37,013 nucleotides of DNA from Clostridia bacterium (lineage in GTDB: Bacteria > Bacillota > Clostridia > Peptostreptococcales > Caminicellaceae). The position numbers and the translations under genes were made by a program. Within the stretch, counting starts at the first letter, position 1. The number at the start of each line of letters is the position of its first letter. Location: assembly GCA_022361035.1 (NCBI GenBank), contig JAKSBP010000171.1:1-37013 (forward strand). Reading direction: 5' to 3'. Below the pieces are notes generated by a model. The model was not told the origin of the DNA and did not search any database. It worked only from the letters and a program-made list of their open reading frames with translations. Positions 7,820 through 15,601 of this stretch are shown here, piece by piece.

Positions 7820-8560
7820 ATGGAAGCATATAGCGGATTTGCTCAGGTTTATGATTTTTTAATGAAGGATGTAGATTATGACGGATGGGTAGACTATATA
7901 GAAGAAATATTTATTAGTAAAGGCTGTAAACCCCAGACCATTTTGGAGCTTGCCTGTGGAACAGGAAACATAACAAATAGATTATCAAAAAGGGGATACG
8001 ATATAGTTGGTATAGACATATCCAATGAAATGTTAGCCTTAGCTAAAAATAAGGCATATGATTTAAGATTAGATATTAAATACCTTAATCAAGATATGAG
8101 GCAGTTGAATTATAGTAAAAAAGCTGATAGTGTAATTTGTATGTGTGACGGATTTAATTACATATTAGAGGAAAATGATCTATTGTCGGTATTGGAAAAA
8201 GTATATTCTTTACTTAAAGAAGATGGAGTATTGATTTTTGATATAAGTTCCTACCATAAGCTCTCTGAGGTTTTAGGAAATAATGTTTATGCTGAAAATT
8301 TCGAAGACATATCTTACATATGGCAAAATTATTTTGATTATGAAACAAATCTTTGTGAACTGGGTTTGACTATTTTTAAAAGACAAGATAGGCTGTTCTC
8401 AAGATATCAAGAGTATCATTATCAAAGAGCCTATAGAGTAGAAGAAATACTTGAAATTTTAAAGTATATAGGCTTTATAAATATATGTGTATATAGGGCA
8501 TTTAGTTTTGAGAAAATTCAGTATAAAGATGACAGGGTATTTTTTGTTTGTAAAAAATGA
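7820..8560 (+). CDS. Class I SAM-dependent methyltransferase
   Basis: The 246-residue protein has a Rossmann methyltransferase fold. Motif I is LELACGTGN (42-50), the acidic residue ending strand 2 is in VGIDIS, and a post-I segment LNQDMRQLNY follows, then a C-terminal region typical of small-molecule methyltransferases. The N-terminus (YSGFAQVYDFLMKDVDYDGWV) is characteristic of a Firmicutes family often next to housekeeping genes. Substrate unknown. ATG at 7820 has GAAGGGA upstream. It appears to be monocistronic; cspA has its own promoter. Confidence 0.85.
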   Translation: MEAYSGFAQVYDFLMKDVDYDGWVDYIEEIFISKGCKPQTILELACGTGNITNRLSKRGYDIVGIDISNEMLALAKNKAYDLRLDIKYLNQDMRQLNYSKKADSVICMCDGFNYILEENDLLSVLEKVYSLLKEDGVLIFDISSYHKLSEVLGNNVYAENFEDISYIWQNYFDYETNLCELGLTIFKRQDRLFSRYQEYHYQRAYRVEEILEILKYIGFINICVYRAFSFEKIQYKDDRVFFVCKK

Positions 8561-8637
8561 GGAAAATATTTTTAAATTATGTATAATATTTGAGTGATTT
8601 GAATAATTTAATAAGAACAGGTTTTTAATTTAATTAT

Positions 8638-8666
8638 TTGACACTGCAAAAAGGCTGTGTTAAAAT
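8638..8666 (+). promoter_or_regulatory. SigA promoter of the cold-shock gene
   Basis: TTGACA (8638-8643), 17-bp spacer, TAAAAT (8661-8666), near consensus. It predicts a leader of about 50 nt before the cold-shock ATG at 8724. Confidence 0.75.
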
Positions 8667-8723
8667 TAGTTATGAGCTAGCTTAATCTTAATTTTTGAAA
8701 GTTTTAGGAGGATTGATTTTTAC

Positions 8724-8921
8724 ATGAAGGGTAAAGTAAAATGGTTTAATGGTGAAAAGGGTTATGGATTTATTACTGGAGAAGATGGGAAAGATGTATT
8801 TGTACATTACTCTGCAATTCTTGGTGAAGGCTTTAAAACATTAGAAGAAGACCAAGAAGTTGAGTTTGATGTTGTTGAAGGAGAAAAAGGACCTCAAGCG
8901 ACTCAAGTTACTAAGCTTTAA
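8724..8921 (+). CDS. Cold-shock protein (CspA family)
   Basis: Single-domain OB-fold RNA and ssDNA chaperone of 65 residues, the standard length. RNP1 is KGYGFI (14-19) and RNP2 is VFVHY (about 26-30), after the invariant KVKWFN opening. It melts mRNA structure at low temperature and in fast growth. AGGAGG lies 12 nt before the ATG. It has its own promoter (8638) and terminator (8948), a typical monocistronic csp unit. Confidence 0.96.
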   Translation: MKGKVKWFNGEKGYGFITGEDGKDVFVHYSAILGEGFKTLEEDQEVEFDVVEGEKGPQATQVTKL

Positions 8922-8947
8922 TTTATAAATTAATAAATAAGCTTATT

Positions 8948-8974
8948 AGCCCTGACTAGTTCAGGGCTTTATTG
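8948..8974 (+). terminator. Terminator of the cold-shock gene
   Basis: AGCCCTGA pairs with TCAGGGCT around CTAGT, followed by TTATTG. The T tract is short but the stem is strong. Confidence 0.75.
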
Positions 8975-9144
8975 CTGTGCTGAATTTCTTAAGTGGAAAT
9001 GCTGATTAAAAATGAGAAGATTTGGTGGATAAAGTCTTGTTCAGATTTCCCACATTATTGTATACTGTTTTATAAAATAAGCAAAATTAAAACCTAGTAC
9101 TTCTAATGCATATTTATAAAGCAAAAGTAGTTGGAGGGATTGGA

Positions 9145-10032
9145 TTGAAGAATTATTTAGTAAGAGGTTTTGCTGCCAGTAAAAGTATAAGAGTATTTGT
9201 TGCAATAACCACTGGTATGGTTGAAAAAGCTAGAAAAATACATGATACTACTCCTGTTGCTACTGCGGCTTTAGGAAGAACAATAACTGCCGCTTCTATC
9301 ATGGGGCAGATGCTTAAAAGTGAGAACCATAAATTGACCTTACAAATTAGAGGAGTTAATAAAATAAAATCTATTGTAGCAGTTGCGGATTTTAAGGGAC
9401 ATGTTAAGGCTTATATTTCAAACCCCTATATAGAATTAGCTCTAAATGAAAGAGGAAAACTGGATGTTGGTGGTGCTATAGGAAAAAATGGTAAGCTAAT
9501 AGTGATAAAGGACCTTGGACTTAAGAAACCCTATATAGGACAATCCAACTTAATAACTGGTGAAATAGGTGAGGATATAGCTGCCTATTATATGTATTCT
9601 GAGCAGCAACCCTCTGTGGTTTCTCTAGGGGTCTTATTGGGAGAAGATGGTTGTGTTAAGGCATCAGGAGGATTTATTATCCAGCCCCTACCGGGCGTAG
9701 AGGAAGAAACTTTAATTAAGCTTGAAAAAATTGTTCAGGATATACCTCCTATATCTTCAATGGTGGATAAAGGGATGAGTGGTGAAGCGATATTAAAATT
9801 TATGTTGAAGGACTTTGATGTAGAAATAATACAGAAAAATGATATAGACTTTCTATGCGATTGTTCAAAGGAAAAGATAGAAAAGGCTCTAATTAGTATG
9901 GGTAAAGATGAGCTTACAGATATAATTGAAGAAGATGGTAAAGCTGAAATCAGCTGTCACTTTTGTAATAAAAAATACCTATTTAATAAGCTAAACCTTA
10001 TCCAGTTACTAGATAGTGCAGAATTGAAATAG
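9145..10032 (+). CDS. hslO: Hsp33 redox-regulated chaperone
   Basis: Cytoplasmic holdase activated by oxidation and unfolding of its C-terminal zinc switch. The C-terminal motif is CDC ... CHFC, the CxC-(n)-CxxC zinc ligand set of the family. The N-terminal core has LTLQIRG and the VSLGVLLGEDG region. TTG at 9145 gives 295 residues starting MKNYLVRGFAASKS, the typical Hsp33 beginning, with GGAGGG 6 nt upstream; ATG at 9106 would add 13 residues that lack a ribosome binding site and contain the real one. No neighbours share an obvious operon. Confidence 0.94.
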   Translation: MKNYLVRGFAASKSIRVFVAITTGMVEKARKIHDTTPVATAALGRTITAASIMGQMLKSENHKLTLQIRGVNKIKSIVAVADFKGHVKAYISNPYIELALNERGKLDVGGAIGKNGKLIVIKDLGLKKPYIGQSNLITGEIGEDIAAYYMYSEQQPSVVSLGVLLGEDGCVKASGGFIIQPLPGVEEETLIKLEKIVQDIPPISSMVDKGMSGEAILKFMLKDFDVEIIQKNDIDFLCDCSKEKIEKALISMGKDELTDIIEEDGKAEISCHFCNKKYLFNKLNLIQLLDSAELK

Positions 10033-10060
10033 GAAAAATTGTAAAATCAATACAAAAACA

Positions 10061-10089
10061 TTGACTTTGAGTTAAATATATTGTATCAT
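10061..10089 (+). promoter_or_regulatory. Promoter of the tRNA cluster
   Basis: TTGACT (10061-10066), 17-bp spacer, TATCAT (10084-10089), 23 nt before the first tRNA nucleotide. Confidence 0.6.
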
Positions 10090-10112
10090 AATAATTGTCA
10101 CTTCAATCAAAA

Positions 10113-10188
10113 GGGCGCATAGCTCAGTTGGGAGAGCACCTGCCTTACAAGCAGGGGGTCACAGGTTCGAGCCCTGTTGCGCCCACCA
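10113..10188 (+). tRNA. tRNA-Val (UAC)
   Basis: 76-nt cloverleaf with encoded CCA. The acceptor stem GGGCGCA/TGCGCCC is complete, the anticodon arm CCTGC-CTTACAA-GCAGG shows anticodon TAC, and the T loop is TTCGAGC. First gene of the cluster. Confidence 0.95.
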
Positions 10189-10190
10189 AA

Positions 10191-10322
10191 GTAGTAAAAT
10201 TTTATAGTAAATAAGAGATTTGCGAGAAATTTTACGGTATTTGTTGATAAGCAAATAAACAACCTTTTATTACTAAAAGCAGGAACTAGATGCGAGAAGA
10301 AAAACAGAAAATTCCCGCATCT
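10191..10322. repeat. Structured repeat between tRNA-Val and tRNA-Asp
   Basis: 10191-10275 aligns by eye at roughly three quarters identity with the inner part of the end repeat (about 53-133). The same two hairpins are present: GTAAAATTT/AAATTTTAC with inner GTAAAT/ATTTGC, then ATTTGTT/AGCAAAT. A further hairpin AGATGCG/CGCATCT (10288-10322) follows. It separates tRNA-Val from the remaining tRNAs; no terminator hairpins bracket it here. No coding potential was seen. Confidence 0.65.
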
Positions 10323-10341
10323 GATATTTTGTATGCAATTT

Positions 10342-10410
10342 GGTTCAGTAGTTCAGTTGGCTAGAATGCTAGCCTGTCGTGCTAGAGTTCGAATCCCTTC
10401 TGGATGGCTA
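10342..10410 (+). pseudogene. Damaged tRNA-Asp (GUC)
   Basis: The D arm and anticodon arm (CTAGC-CTGTCGT-GCTAG, anticodon GTC) are intact and identify tRNA-Asp. After them about 8 nt are missing: the variable-loop end and 5' strand of the T stem are absent, so TTCGAATCCC has no partner. The acceptor end is CTGGATG followed by GCTA instead of a stem matching GGTTCAG plus GCCA, giving a G1:G72 clash and CTA in place of CCA. At 69 nt it is too short for a normal tRNA. Either a pseudogene or an assembly error in a tRNA-rich region. Confidence 0.75.
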
Positions 10411-10411
10411 A

Positions 10412-10487
10412 GCCCAGATAGCTCAGTCGGTAGAGCAGGGGACTGAAAATCCCCGTGTCGGTGGTTCGATTCCGCCTCTGGGCACCA
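10412..10487 (+). tRNA. tRNA-Phe (GAA)
   Basis: 76 nt with encoded CCA. Acceptor GCCCAGA/TCTGGGC, anticodon arm GGGGA-CTGAAAA-TCCCC with anticodon GAA, T arm GGTGG-TTCGATT-CCGCC. It starts one base after the damaged tRNA-Asp. Confidence 0.96.
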
Positions 10488-10490
10488 TAG

Positions 10491-10565
10491 GCGGTAGTGG
10501 CTCAGTGGTAGAGCATCGCCTTGCCAAGGCGAGGGTCGTGGGTTCAAATCCCATCTACCGCTCCA
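10491..10565 (+). tRNA. tRNA-Gly (GCC)
   Basis: 75 nt with encoded CCA. Acceptor GCGGTAG/CTACCGC, anticodon arm TCGCC-TTGCCAA-GGCGA with anticodon GCC, T loop TTCAAAT. It begins 3 nt after tRNA-Phe. Confidence 0.96.
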
Positions 10566-10578
10566 ATTTAATAGATAT

Positions 10579-10653
10579 GGCGGCATAGCCAAGTGGTAAG
10601 GCACAGGTCTGCAAAACCTTTATTCCCCAGTTCGAATCTGGGTGCCGCCTCCA
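10579..10653 (+). tRNA. tRNA-Cys (GCA)
   Basis: 75 nt with encoded CCA. Acceptor GGCGGCA/TGCCGCC, anticodon loop CTGCAAA with anticodon GCA, T loop TTCGAAT. Last tRNA of the cluster. Confidence 0.95.
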
Positions 10654-10661
10654 ATAAGAAC

Positions 10662-10693
10662 AAAAAGTCATCTGATTGAGATGTCTTTTTTTA
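10662..10693 (+). terminator. Terminator of the tRNA cluster
   Basis: CATCT (10669-10673) pairs with AGATG (10679-10683), with AAAAAG outside the stem able to pair with CTTTTT, followed by a run of seven T. Confidence 0.7.
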
Positions 10694-11412
10694 TTTTTAA
10701 AAAGTAGTAAGCTCTCTTAGTTTTAAAAACTGTTATAGTTGACAAGAGGATTCTCCATGTATTCAGAATAAAATACGAGCCAAAGGTATAAACATTATTG
10801 AGACTCCTTATTTTAAAGACTTACATGAAGCAGTTTCAGCATATCCTATATGTAAATTATAATATTAAGACGATGAAATTACTGCACTAAAAAGTACCTA
10901 TCTTGATAATATTGCATATAATGTAATGAGGATATGGGGAAGTATCAATGTACAATTTAAAATATAGGGATAAAATAATAATTAAGAGGCTAGAAAGAAA
11001 AAAGTGGGATTGATAGATGTAAAGTGAGGGTACTCAAAGTATTCTATTTGTGTAGTGATAAAGCTATAGTCACATGGGATAAAGAAATTACAAAAAATAT
11101 GGTATAGATGCTTTCTATATTAGAAGAAGATATATTAGTTTGCCCAATTAAAATTGTGGCTTCTAGGAGGAGTTTTAGGGCTAATTGAAAACATTAAAAT
11201 ATCTTTAGTGGAGATATTAAGAGAAGTTTTGATTTTAGAATTATAAAAGAATTTTTCAGAAAATATTCAGTAGATTTTAAATATAATTAATGATAAAAAA
11301 CTCATTGATACAACCTCCATAATTCCTCCTACAGAGATAAATGACAGGATAAACAAAATCTAACAGTACAATATTTGTATATGCTCTTTTTTACTCCCAT
11401 ATACTACTATTG
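10694..11412. other. Gene-free stretch, probably eroded coding sequence
   Basis: About 720 nt with no intact gene. Short plus-strand stretches in different frames look coding-like, for instance GINIIETPYFKDLHEAVSAY near 10790-10850 and LDNIAYNVMRIWGS near 10890-10940, each ending in stop codons. This suggests one or two decayed genes, but I recognise no family. Confidence 0.4.
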
Positions 11413-11431
11413 AAAGGAGGCATTAAGAATA

Positions 11432-12349
11432 GTGAATCTACTTTCGATTACTTTTTGTGAAAATGCTGAAAATGCTAAGAAATTAATTGATATGATAATG
11501 AAAAATTATAGTAATGAAGATGTTGAAATAAGTAATGAAATACTAAGTAATGGAAAGTTTAATACAATTGATTTTTATATAGATAGAAATGAGATTAATA
11601 AAAATAATAGTTTGTATAATGACTTTTCTGATGTATTTAAACATTATGCTGCAGTTGGAATTTCCAATCATATAGTAGACAATCTGGAATTTAAAATTAT
11701 AGAAAGAATTCTCCATACTAACTATTATTTTTTAAAGATTAATGAAAGAAAATTTATAATGAAGCAATTAAATGAATATTTAGATAATGAAATCCATGAT
11801 AAAAATGTAGATGTTCCATATAAGGTAAATAGGAAAGCTAAAATATTATATAAATTAGTTGATTTTTTAGATGAAAATGAGACCATAAATATAGAGGGAT
11901 TTGTTAATTTTAGGTTAAGGACTTACTTAGATGATTTGTACGAAGTAATCGACAGGGTAATAGAAGAATATGTAATGGAGAAAGAATATAAAGAGTTTAT
12001 TAAGCTTTTAAAGTACTTTGTAAATATTCAAGAATCCAAAATTGACCTAATCAATATTCTTGTTGATAAAAAAGGGAAATATCATTTTTTTGATGAGGAA
12101 AATAAACTAATTGATAATGAATACATAAGGGGGTTAATAGCTGACTTAGTAGATAACAATTTAAACAATGATGATATGCTTGTAAGTACCCTTATAACTA
12201 TAGCACCGAAAAAGATAGTTTTTCACTTCGCTAACAATGTGAAAAATTCTGAAATTATTGAGACTATAAAGAACATATTTGATGGAAAAGTCTATATATG
12301 TAATAAATGTAAAATCTGTAATGTGAGTAAAAGGATAATAAAAGAGTAG
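11432..12349 (+). CDS. ytxC: YtxC-like sporulation protein
   Basis: A 305-residue protein resembling the putative sporulation protein YtxC family. It is Lys/Glu/Asn-rich, mostly helical, and has no signal peptide. Shared segments include INIEGFVNFRLRTYLDDLYE in mid-protein, a conserved region in this family. It ends with a small Cys cluster (CNKCKIC). GTG at 11432 has AAAGGAGG 11 nt upstream. In Bacillus ytxC lies near thrS-infC-rpmI-rplT; here infC lies about 9 kb downstream on the same strand, with other genes in place of thrS. Molecular role unknown; the sporulation link comes from the family. Confidence 0.75.
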   Translation: MNLLSITFCENAENAKKLIDMIMKNYSNEDVEISNEILSNGKFNTIDFYIDRNEINKNNSLYNDFSDVFKHYAAVGISNHIVDNLEFKIIERILHTNYYFLKINERKFIMKQLNEYLDNEIHDKNVDVPYKVNRKAKILYKLVDFLDENETINIEGFVNFRLRTYLDDLYEVIDRVIEEYVMEKEYKEFIKLLKYFVNIQESKIDLINILVDKKGKYHFFDEENKLIDNEYIRGLIADLVDNNLNNDDMLVSTLITIAPKKIVFHFANNVKNSEIIETIKNIFDGKVYICNKCKICNVSKRIIKE

Positions 12350-12403
12350 AATGAGATTCATTACCATATTATGATTCAAGGCAATGGGATATTAGATTAT
12401 TGG

Positions 12404-12443
12404 AAAAGTCCAAATTCAAGGTATACTGAAATTGGACTTTTTT
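12404..12443 (+). terminator. Terminator after ytxC
   Basis: AAAAGTCCAA pairs with TTGGACTTTT around an 18-nt loop, followed by TTC; the A/T arms provide the T tract. Confidence 0.85.
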
Positions 12444-12469
12444 CATTATTATAAAGTATCCTTGATTTA

Positions 12470-12498
12470 TTGAAAGGATTTTATGTATGTGTTATACT
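12470..12498 (+). promoter_or_regulatory. Promoter of the DUF445 gene
   Basis: TTGAAA (12470-12475), 17-bp spacer, TATACT (12493-12498), about 40 nt before the ATG at 12539. Confidence 0.6.
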
Positions 12499-12538
12499 TT
12501 ATCTTGTTTATAGAAGATAAAAGTATAGAGGTGAAGAA

Positions 12539-13141
12539 ATGTTTTATGTAAAGGTGTTATTATTATCTATAGTAGGTGCTTTTATAGGATGGATGACAAA
12601 TGTATTTGCAATTAAGCTGATTTTTAGGCCTTTAAACCCCATTAAAATACCTATACTAAATTTGGAAATTCAAGGTTTAATTCCTAAGAGAAAAAGGGAA
12701 ATAGCTAACAGTATTGGTCATACAGTGGAAACAGAGTTGATTTCAATTGAAGAAATAATGGACAAGTTAATAGAGGAAGAAAATAAAAGTGAAATTATTT
12801 CTGAAATCAAGAAAAAAATTAGAGACATCGCTGAAGAAAAGATGCCTTCAATTATACCTGGAGCTATAAAAGGTATAATACTTGTATATTTAGATGAAAT
12901 TATTGAAGCTGAAGGTGAAAATACGATAAATGAATTGAGCGATAAACTTATTAACAAAGCTACTAGTAAGGTGAAAATATCTGAAATTATTGAAAATAAG
13001 GTTAATAATTTTGAACTTGTTAAGCTTGAAAAAATAATTCTAAATATTGCTAAGAAAGAACTTAAACATATAGAACTTTTAGGTGGGTTTATAGGTTTTT
13101 GTATTGGCTTTATTCAAGGTATAATAATTCAATTATTCTAA
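12539..13141 (+). CDS. DUF445 family membrane protein
   Basis: A 200-residue protein with one N-terminal and one C-terminal membrane segment (about 3-22 and 180-198) and a helical, charged middle. Recognised by the N-terminal block GAFIGWMTNVFAIKLIFRPL followed by LEIQGLIPKRKREIANSIG, typical of DUF445 (YheB-like). It is shorter than many members (about 370-400 residues), consistent with a one-repeat version. Function unknown. GAGGTG precedes the ATG. Monocistronic between a promoter at 12470 and the shared terminator at 13166. Confidence 0.85.
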   Translation: MFYVKVLLLSIVGAFIGWMTNVFAIKLIFRPLNPIKIPILNLEIQGLIPKRKREIANSIGHTVETELISIEEIMDKLIEEENKSEIISEIKKKIRDIAEEKMPSIIPGAIKGIILVYLDEIIEAEGENTINELSDKLINKATSKVKISEIIENKVNNFELVKLEKIILNIAKKELKHIELLGGFIGFCIGFIQGIIIQLF

Positions 13142-13165
13142 CATGGAGTTATTAAATTGATAAAT

Positions 13166-13200
13166 AAAAAGTCGCTTTAAACAAAACGACTTTTTATTTT
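13166..13200. terminator. Bidirectional terminator between convergent genes
   Basis: AAAAAGTCG pairs with CGACTTTTT (13166-13174 and 13187-13195), with T-rich sequence on the plus strand and a TTTTTAT run on the minus strand. It serves both the DUF445 gene and the FtsH-like gene. Confidence 0.85.
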
Positions 13201-13251
13201 AATATAATATTTTCGTGTCCATTTTTTTTACAGCTACCTTGGAAAAGTCTA

Positions 13252-14808
13252 TTAGATTATTGAAAGATTATGGGAACCATCAAATTTTTTGATTAATGTA
13301 TTTAACTCTTCTCCAGTTAAAGTTTCTTTGTGGTATAGGACATCGGCTATCTTAGAAAGCAAATCTATATTTGATTTGACTTTTACTAAGGAATCCTTAT
13401 AACAGATATCAATTATTTTATTGATCTCCTTATCAATTAAATCATAGCATCTGTGAATAAGATTAGACTCATAAAATCTATTTTGTAAATCACTCATGCC
13501 GTACTCACAAACCATTTGAAAGGCTATTTGATTTGCCTTTTTCAAATCGTCTTTAGCTCCTGTAGAAATATTTCCAAAGATTGCTTCTTCAGCCGCTCTG
13601 CCCCCAAGGATAACCTTTATCTTACTATGAAGTTCATCCTTAGTAATTAAAAATCTTTCCTCATCTGGAGTATACATTACATAACCTAAAGCTTGACTTC
13701 TAGGTATTATAGATATTTTTGAAATTAAATCTGTATTCAATATTTTTCCCATTAAAGCATGACCAGCTTCATGGAAAGAAACCCTTCTTTTTTCCTTTTC
13801 TATTATGGAAAAGTTTTTTCTTTCAATTCCTCCAATTACTTTCTCTATGGCTCTGCTGAAATCATCGAAATCAATAATTTTTTTATTATCCCTAACTGCA
13901 AAAATTGCGGCTTCATTGGCGATATTAGAGATATGTGCTCCTGACATTCCATGGGTTCTTTTAGCAAGTTCGTTTACGTTTATTTTTGGACTAATAGGCT
14001 TATTTTTTATATGGACTTTAAAAATCTCTTCCCTTGACTTAATATCAGGATTACCAATGAATATATTTCTATCAAACCTTCCTGGCCTGATTAAAGCTTC
14101 ATCAAGCATGTCAATGCGGTTAGTTGCTCCAATAATTATAACAGTTTGCTCATTGTTAAAACCGTCTAATTCAATTAAAAGTTGATTTAAGGTTTGATCC
14201 TTTTCATTATTACTCTCCAAGGTTCTCTTTGCCCCAATAGCATCTATTTCGTCAATGAATATGACTGAGGGAGTTTCTTTTCTTGCCTTTTCAAACAGAG
14301 TTCTTACTCTTTTTGCACCTACACCTACGTACTTTTCTACGAATTCTGAGCCGCTGGCTGGAATGAATTTAGCATTAGTTTCACCGGCAATGGCTCTAGC
14401 CAATAGAGTTTTACCAGTGCCTGGAGGACCATGTAACAGTATACCCTTTGGAATTTTTGCTCCCATAGCCCTGTATTTATCTGGACTTTTTAAAAAATCT
14501 ATTATCTCTCCTAATTCGTCCTTTACCTCCTCTAATCCTGCAACATCCTTAAAGCCAATTCTTGATTCATCAGATTTTTCATTTCTTTTCTCATTTTTTT
14601 CATTTTTTAAATTAGCCGGTGCAAATTGAGGGGAATTGTCATGCTTGAAAAAATATATCATCAATGAAATTCCTATCAACATTATTATAAAGATGGTTGA
14701 GTTATTAAAATAAGTTGCAAATTTACTATTACCTTGAAAGGCTTTAAATATTATTGTATTTAAAATTATTGAAAACAACAAGATAAAGAAAAGGGTCTTT
14801 TTCTTCAA
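13252..14808 (-). CDS. FtsH-like membrane AAA+ zinc metalloprotease, compact form
   Basis: Membrane-anchored ATP-dependent protease of 518 residues. Two N-terminal transmembrane helices (about 5-22 and 39-55), Walker A GPPGTGKT (127-134), Walker B VIFIDEIDAIGAKR, second region of homology ending RPGRFDRNIFI, zinc site HEAGH (about 346-350) and the downstream acidic ligand in TGAKDDL. The extracytoplasmic loop is only about 15 residues, against roughly 70-80 in canonical FtsH of 600 or more residues, and there is no long C-terminal tail. TTG at 14808 follows AGGTGG at 8 nt; the GTG at 14820 lies within that site. Probably a second FtsH paralogue with a different substrate or partner set; a spore role is possible but unproven. 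Confidence 0.88.
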   Translation of the reverse strand: MKKKTLFFILLFSIILNTIIFKAFQGNSKFATYFNNSTIFIIMLIGISLMIYFFKHDNSPQFAPANLKNEKNEKRNEKSDESRIGFKDVAGLEEVKDELGEIIDFLKSPDKYRAMGAKIPKGILLHGPPGTGKTLLARAIAGETNAKFIPASGSEFVEKYVGVGAKRVRTLFEKARKETPSVIFIDEIDAIGAKRTLESNNEKDQTLNQLLIELDGFNNEQTVIIIGATNRIDMLDEALIRPGRFDRNIFIGNPDIKSREEIFKVHIKNKPISPKINVNELAKRTHGMSGAHISNIANEAAIFAVRDNKKIIDFDDFSRAIEKVIGGIERKNFSIIEKEKRRVSFHEAGHALMGKILNTDLISKISIIPRSQALGYVMYTPDEERFLITKDELHSKIKVILGGRAAEEAIFGNISTGAKDDLKKANQIAFQMVCEYGMSDLQNRFYESNLIHRCYDLIDKEINKIIDICYKDSLVKVKSNIDLLSKIADVLYHKETLTGEELNTLIKKFDGSHNLSII

Positions 14809-14865
14809 ACTTAAAACCACCTACTTTCAAATTTGGCTGTTCTATATACTACATATAATGTATTT

Positions 14866-14940
14866 ATAAATCTCCCATTGGATTGTTTGAATAATTCATA
14901 ATCTAAAGATATTCAGACAATGGAAAGGGGAGAGATTTAT
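14866..14940. repeat. 75-nt imperfect inverted repeat upstream of the FtsH-like gene
   Basis: ATAAATCTC (14866-14874) pairs with GAGATTTAT (14932-14940), and ATTGTTTGAATA pairs with TATTCAGACAAT inside it (11 of 12, the odd pair being a wobble). The arms surround a loop of about 16 nt. It could fold in either strand. No T tract follows, so it does not look like a terminator. Confidence 0.6.
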
Positions 14941-15590
14941 TAGATTTTATATGTTGTATTCTACTAATTCTCATCTAGATTTATTTTCTTAATATATTGT
15001 GTAAATAATTTTAAATAGTAAATTTATTTTGGGTCAAAGCAAAAATTTTGAAGCTCTTTGATTTTAATATTTAAGCTTGTTATTTATTTAGAATTTTAAG
15101 TAAAGCTTCTATTTAAATTTAGTGTACCCAAAGATAATTTAAAAAATGAATTAAAAGATAAATTATGTTATTGGAAAATTTATTAAAAAGGAATTTTTAG
15201 TCTATATAACTGATGTAAGATTACTTAAGTTATTTTAAATAATTAAAAGTAAGTAAGTTTTTTGCAACAATAGTAAAATTTGAATATTAAAAATTTTACA
15301 TATATTATAAAAATTTTTTAAATACAGAAAATACAAAAAAGAAGGAAGATTAAGAAAAGTGTAGAATTATGATATAGTTACTGAGCTTTAGATGATTTCA
15401 AGAAAGTTAGAAGCTAAAAGCAAACATATTAAGATTAAGGAATGCCTAGGAATTTGGTATTTGAGAAATAATTTAAGTACTCATACATAGTTATTTATTA
15501 AATATTTTTAATAAATACATATTGGAATGAAGGGAGTGTAATGTCTTAAGAATTTAAAAAATATTAACAGAGTTAAAGAAAATTTAGAGG
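14941..15590. other. Gene-free AT-rich leader region
   Basis: About 650 nt, very AT-rich, between the inverted repeat and the ribosome binding site of the binding-lipoprotein gene. Promoters for the ABC operon must be here, but no single -35/-10 pair stands out. I looked for purine and other riboswitch cores and saw none. Confidence 0.4.
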
Positions 15591-15601
15591 GGGATTTTTT
15601 A

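Noticed and set aside
10353..10604. 83-residue minus-strand frame across the tRNA genes
   Set aside because: It is the antisense translation of tRNA-Asp, -Phe and -Gly sequence; such frames are well-known false proteins.
14941..15601. Purine-type riboswitch before the ABC importer operon
   Set aside because: Importers of this type sometimes have one, but the conserved core bases were not found in the leader.
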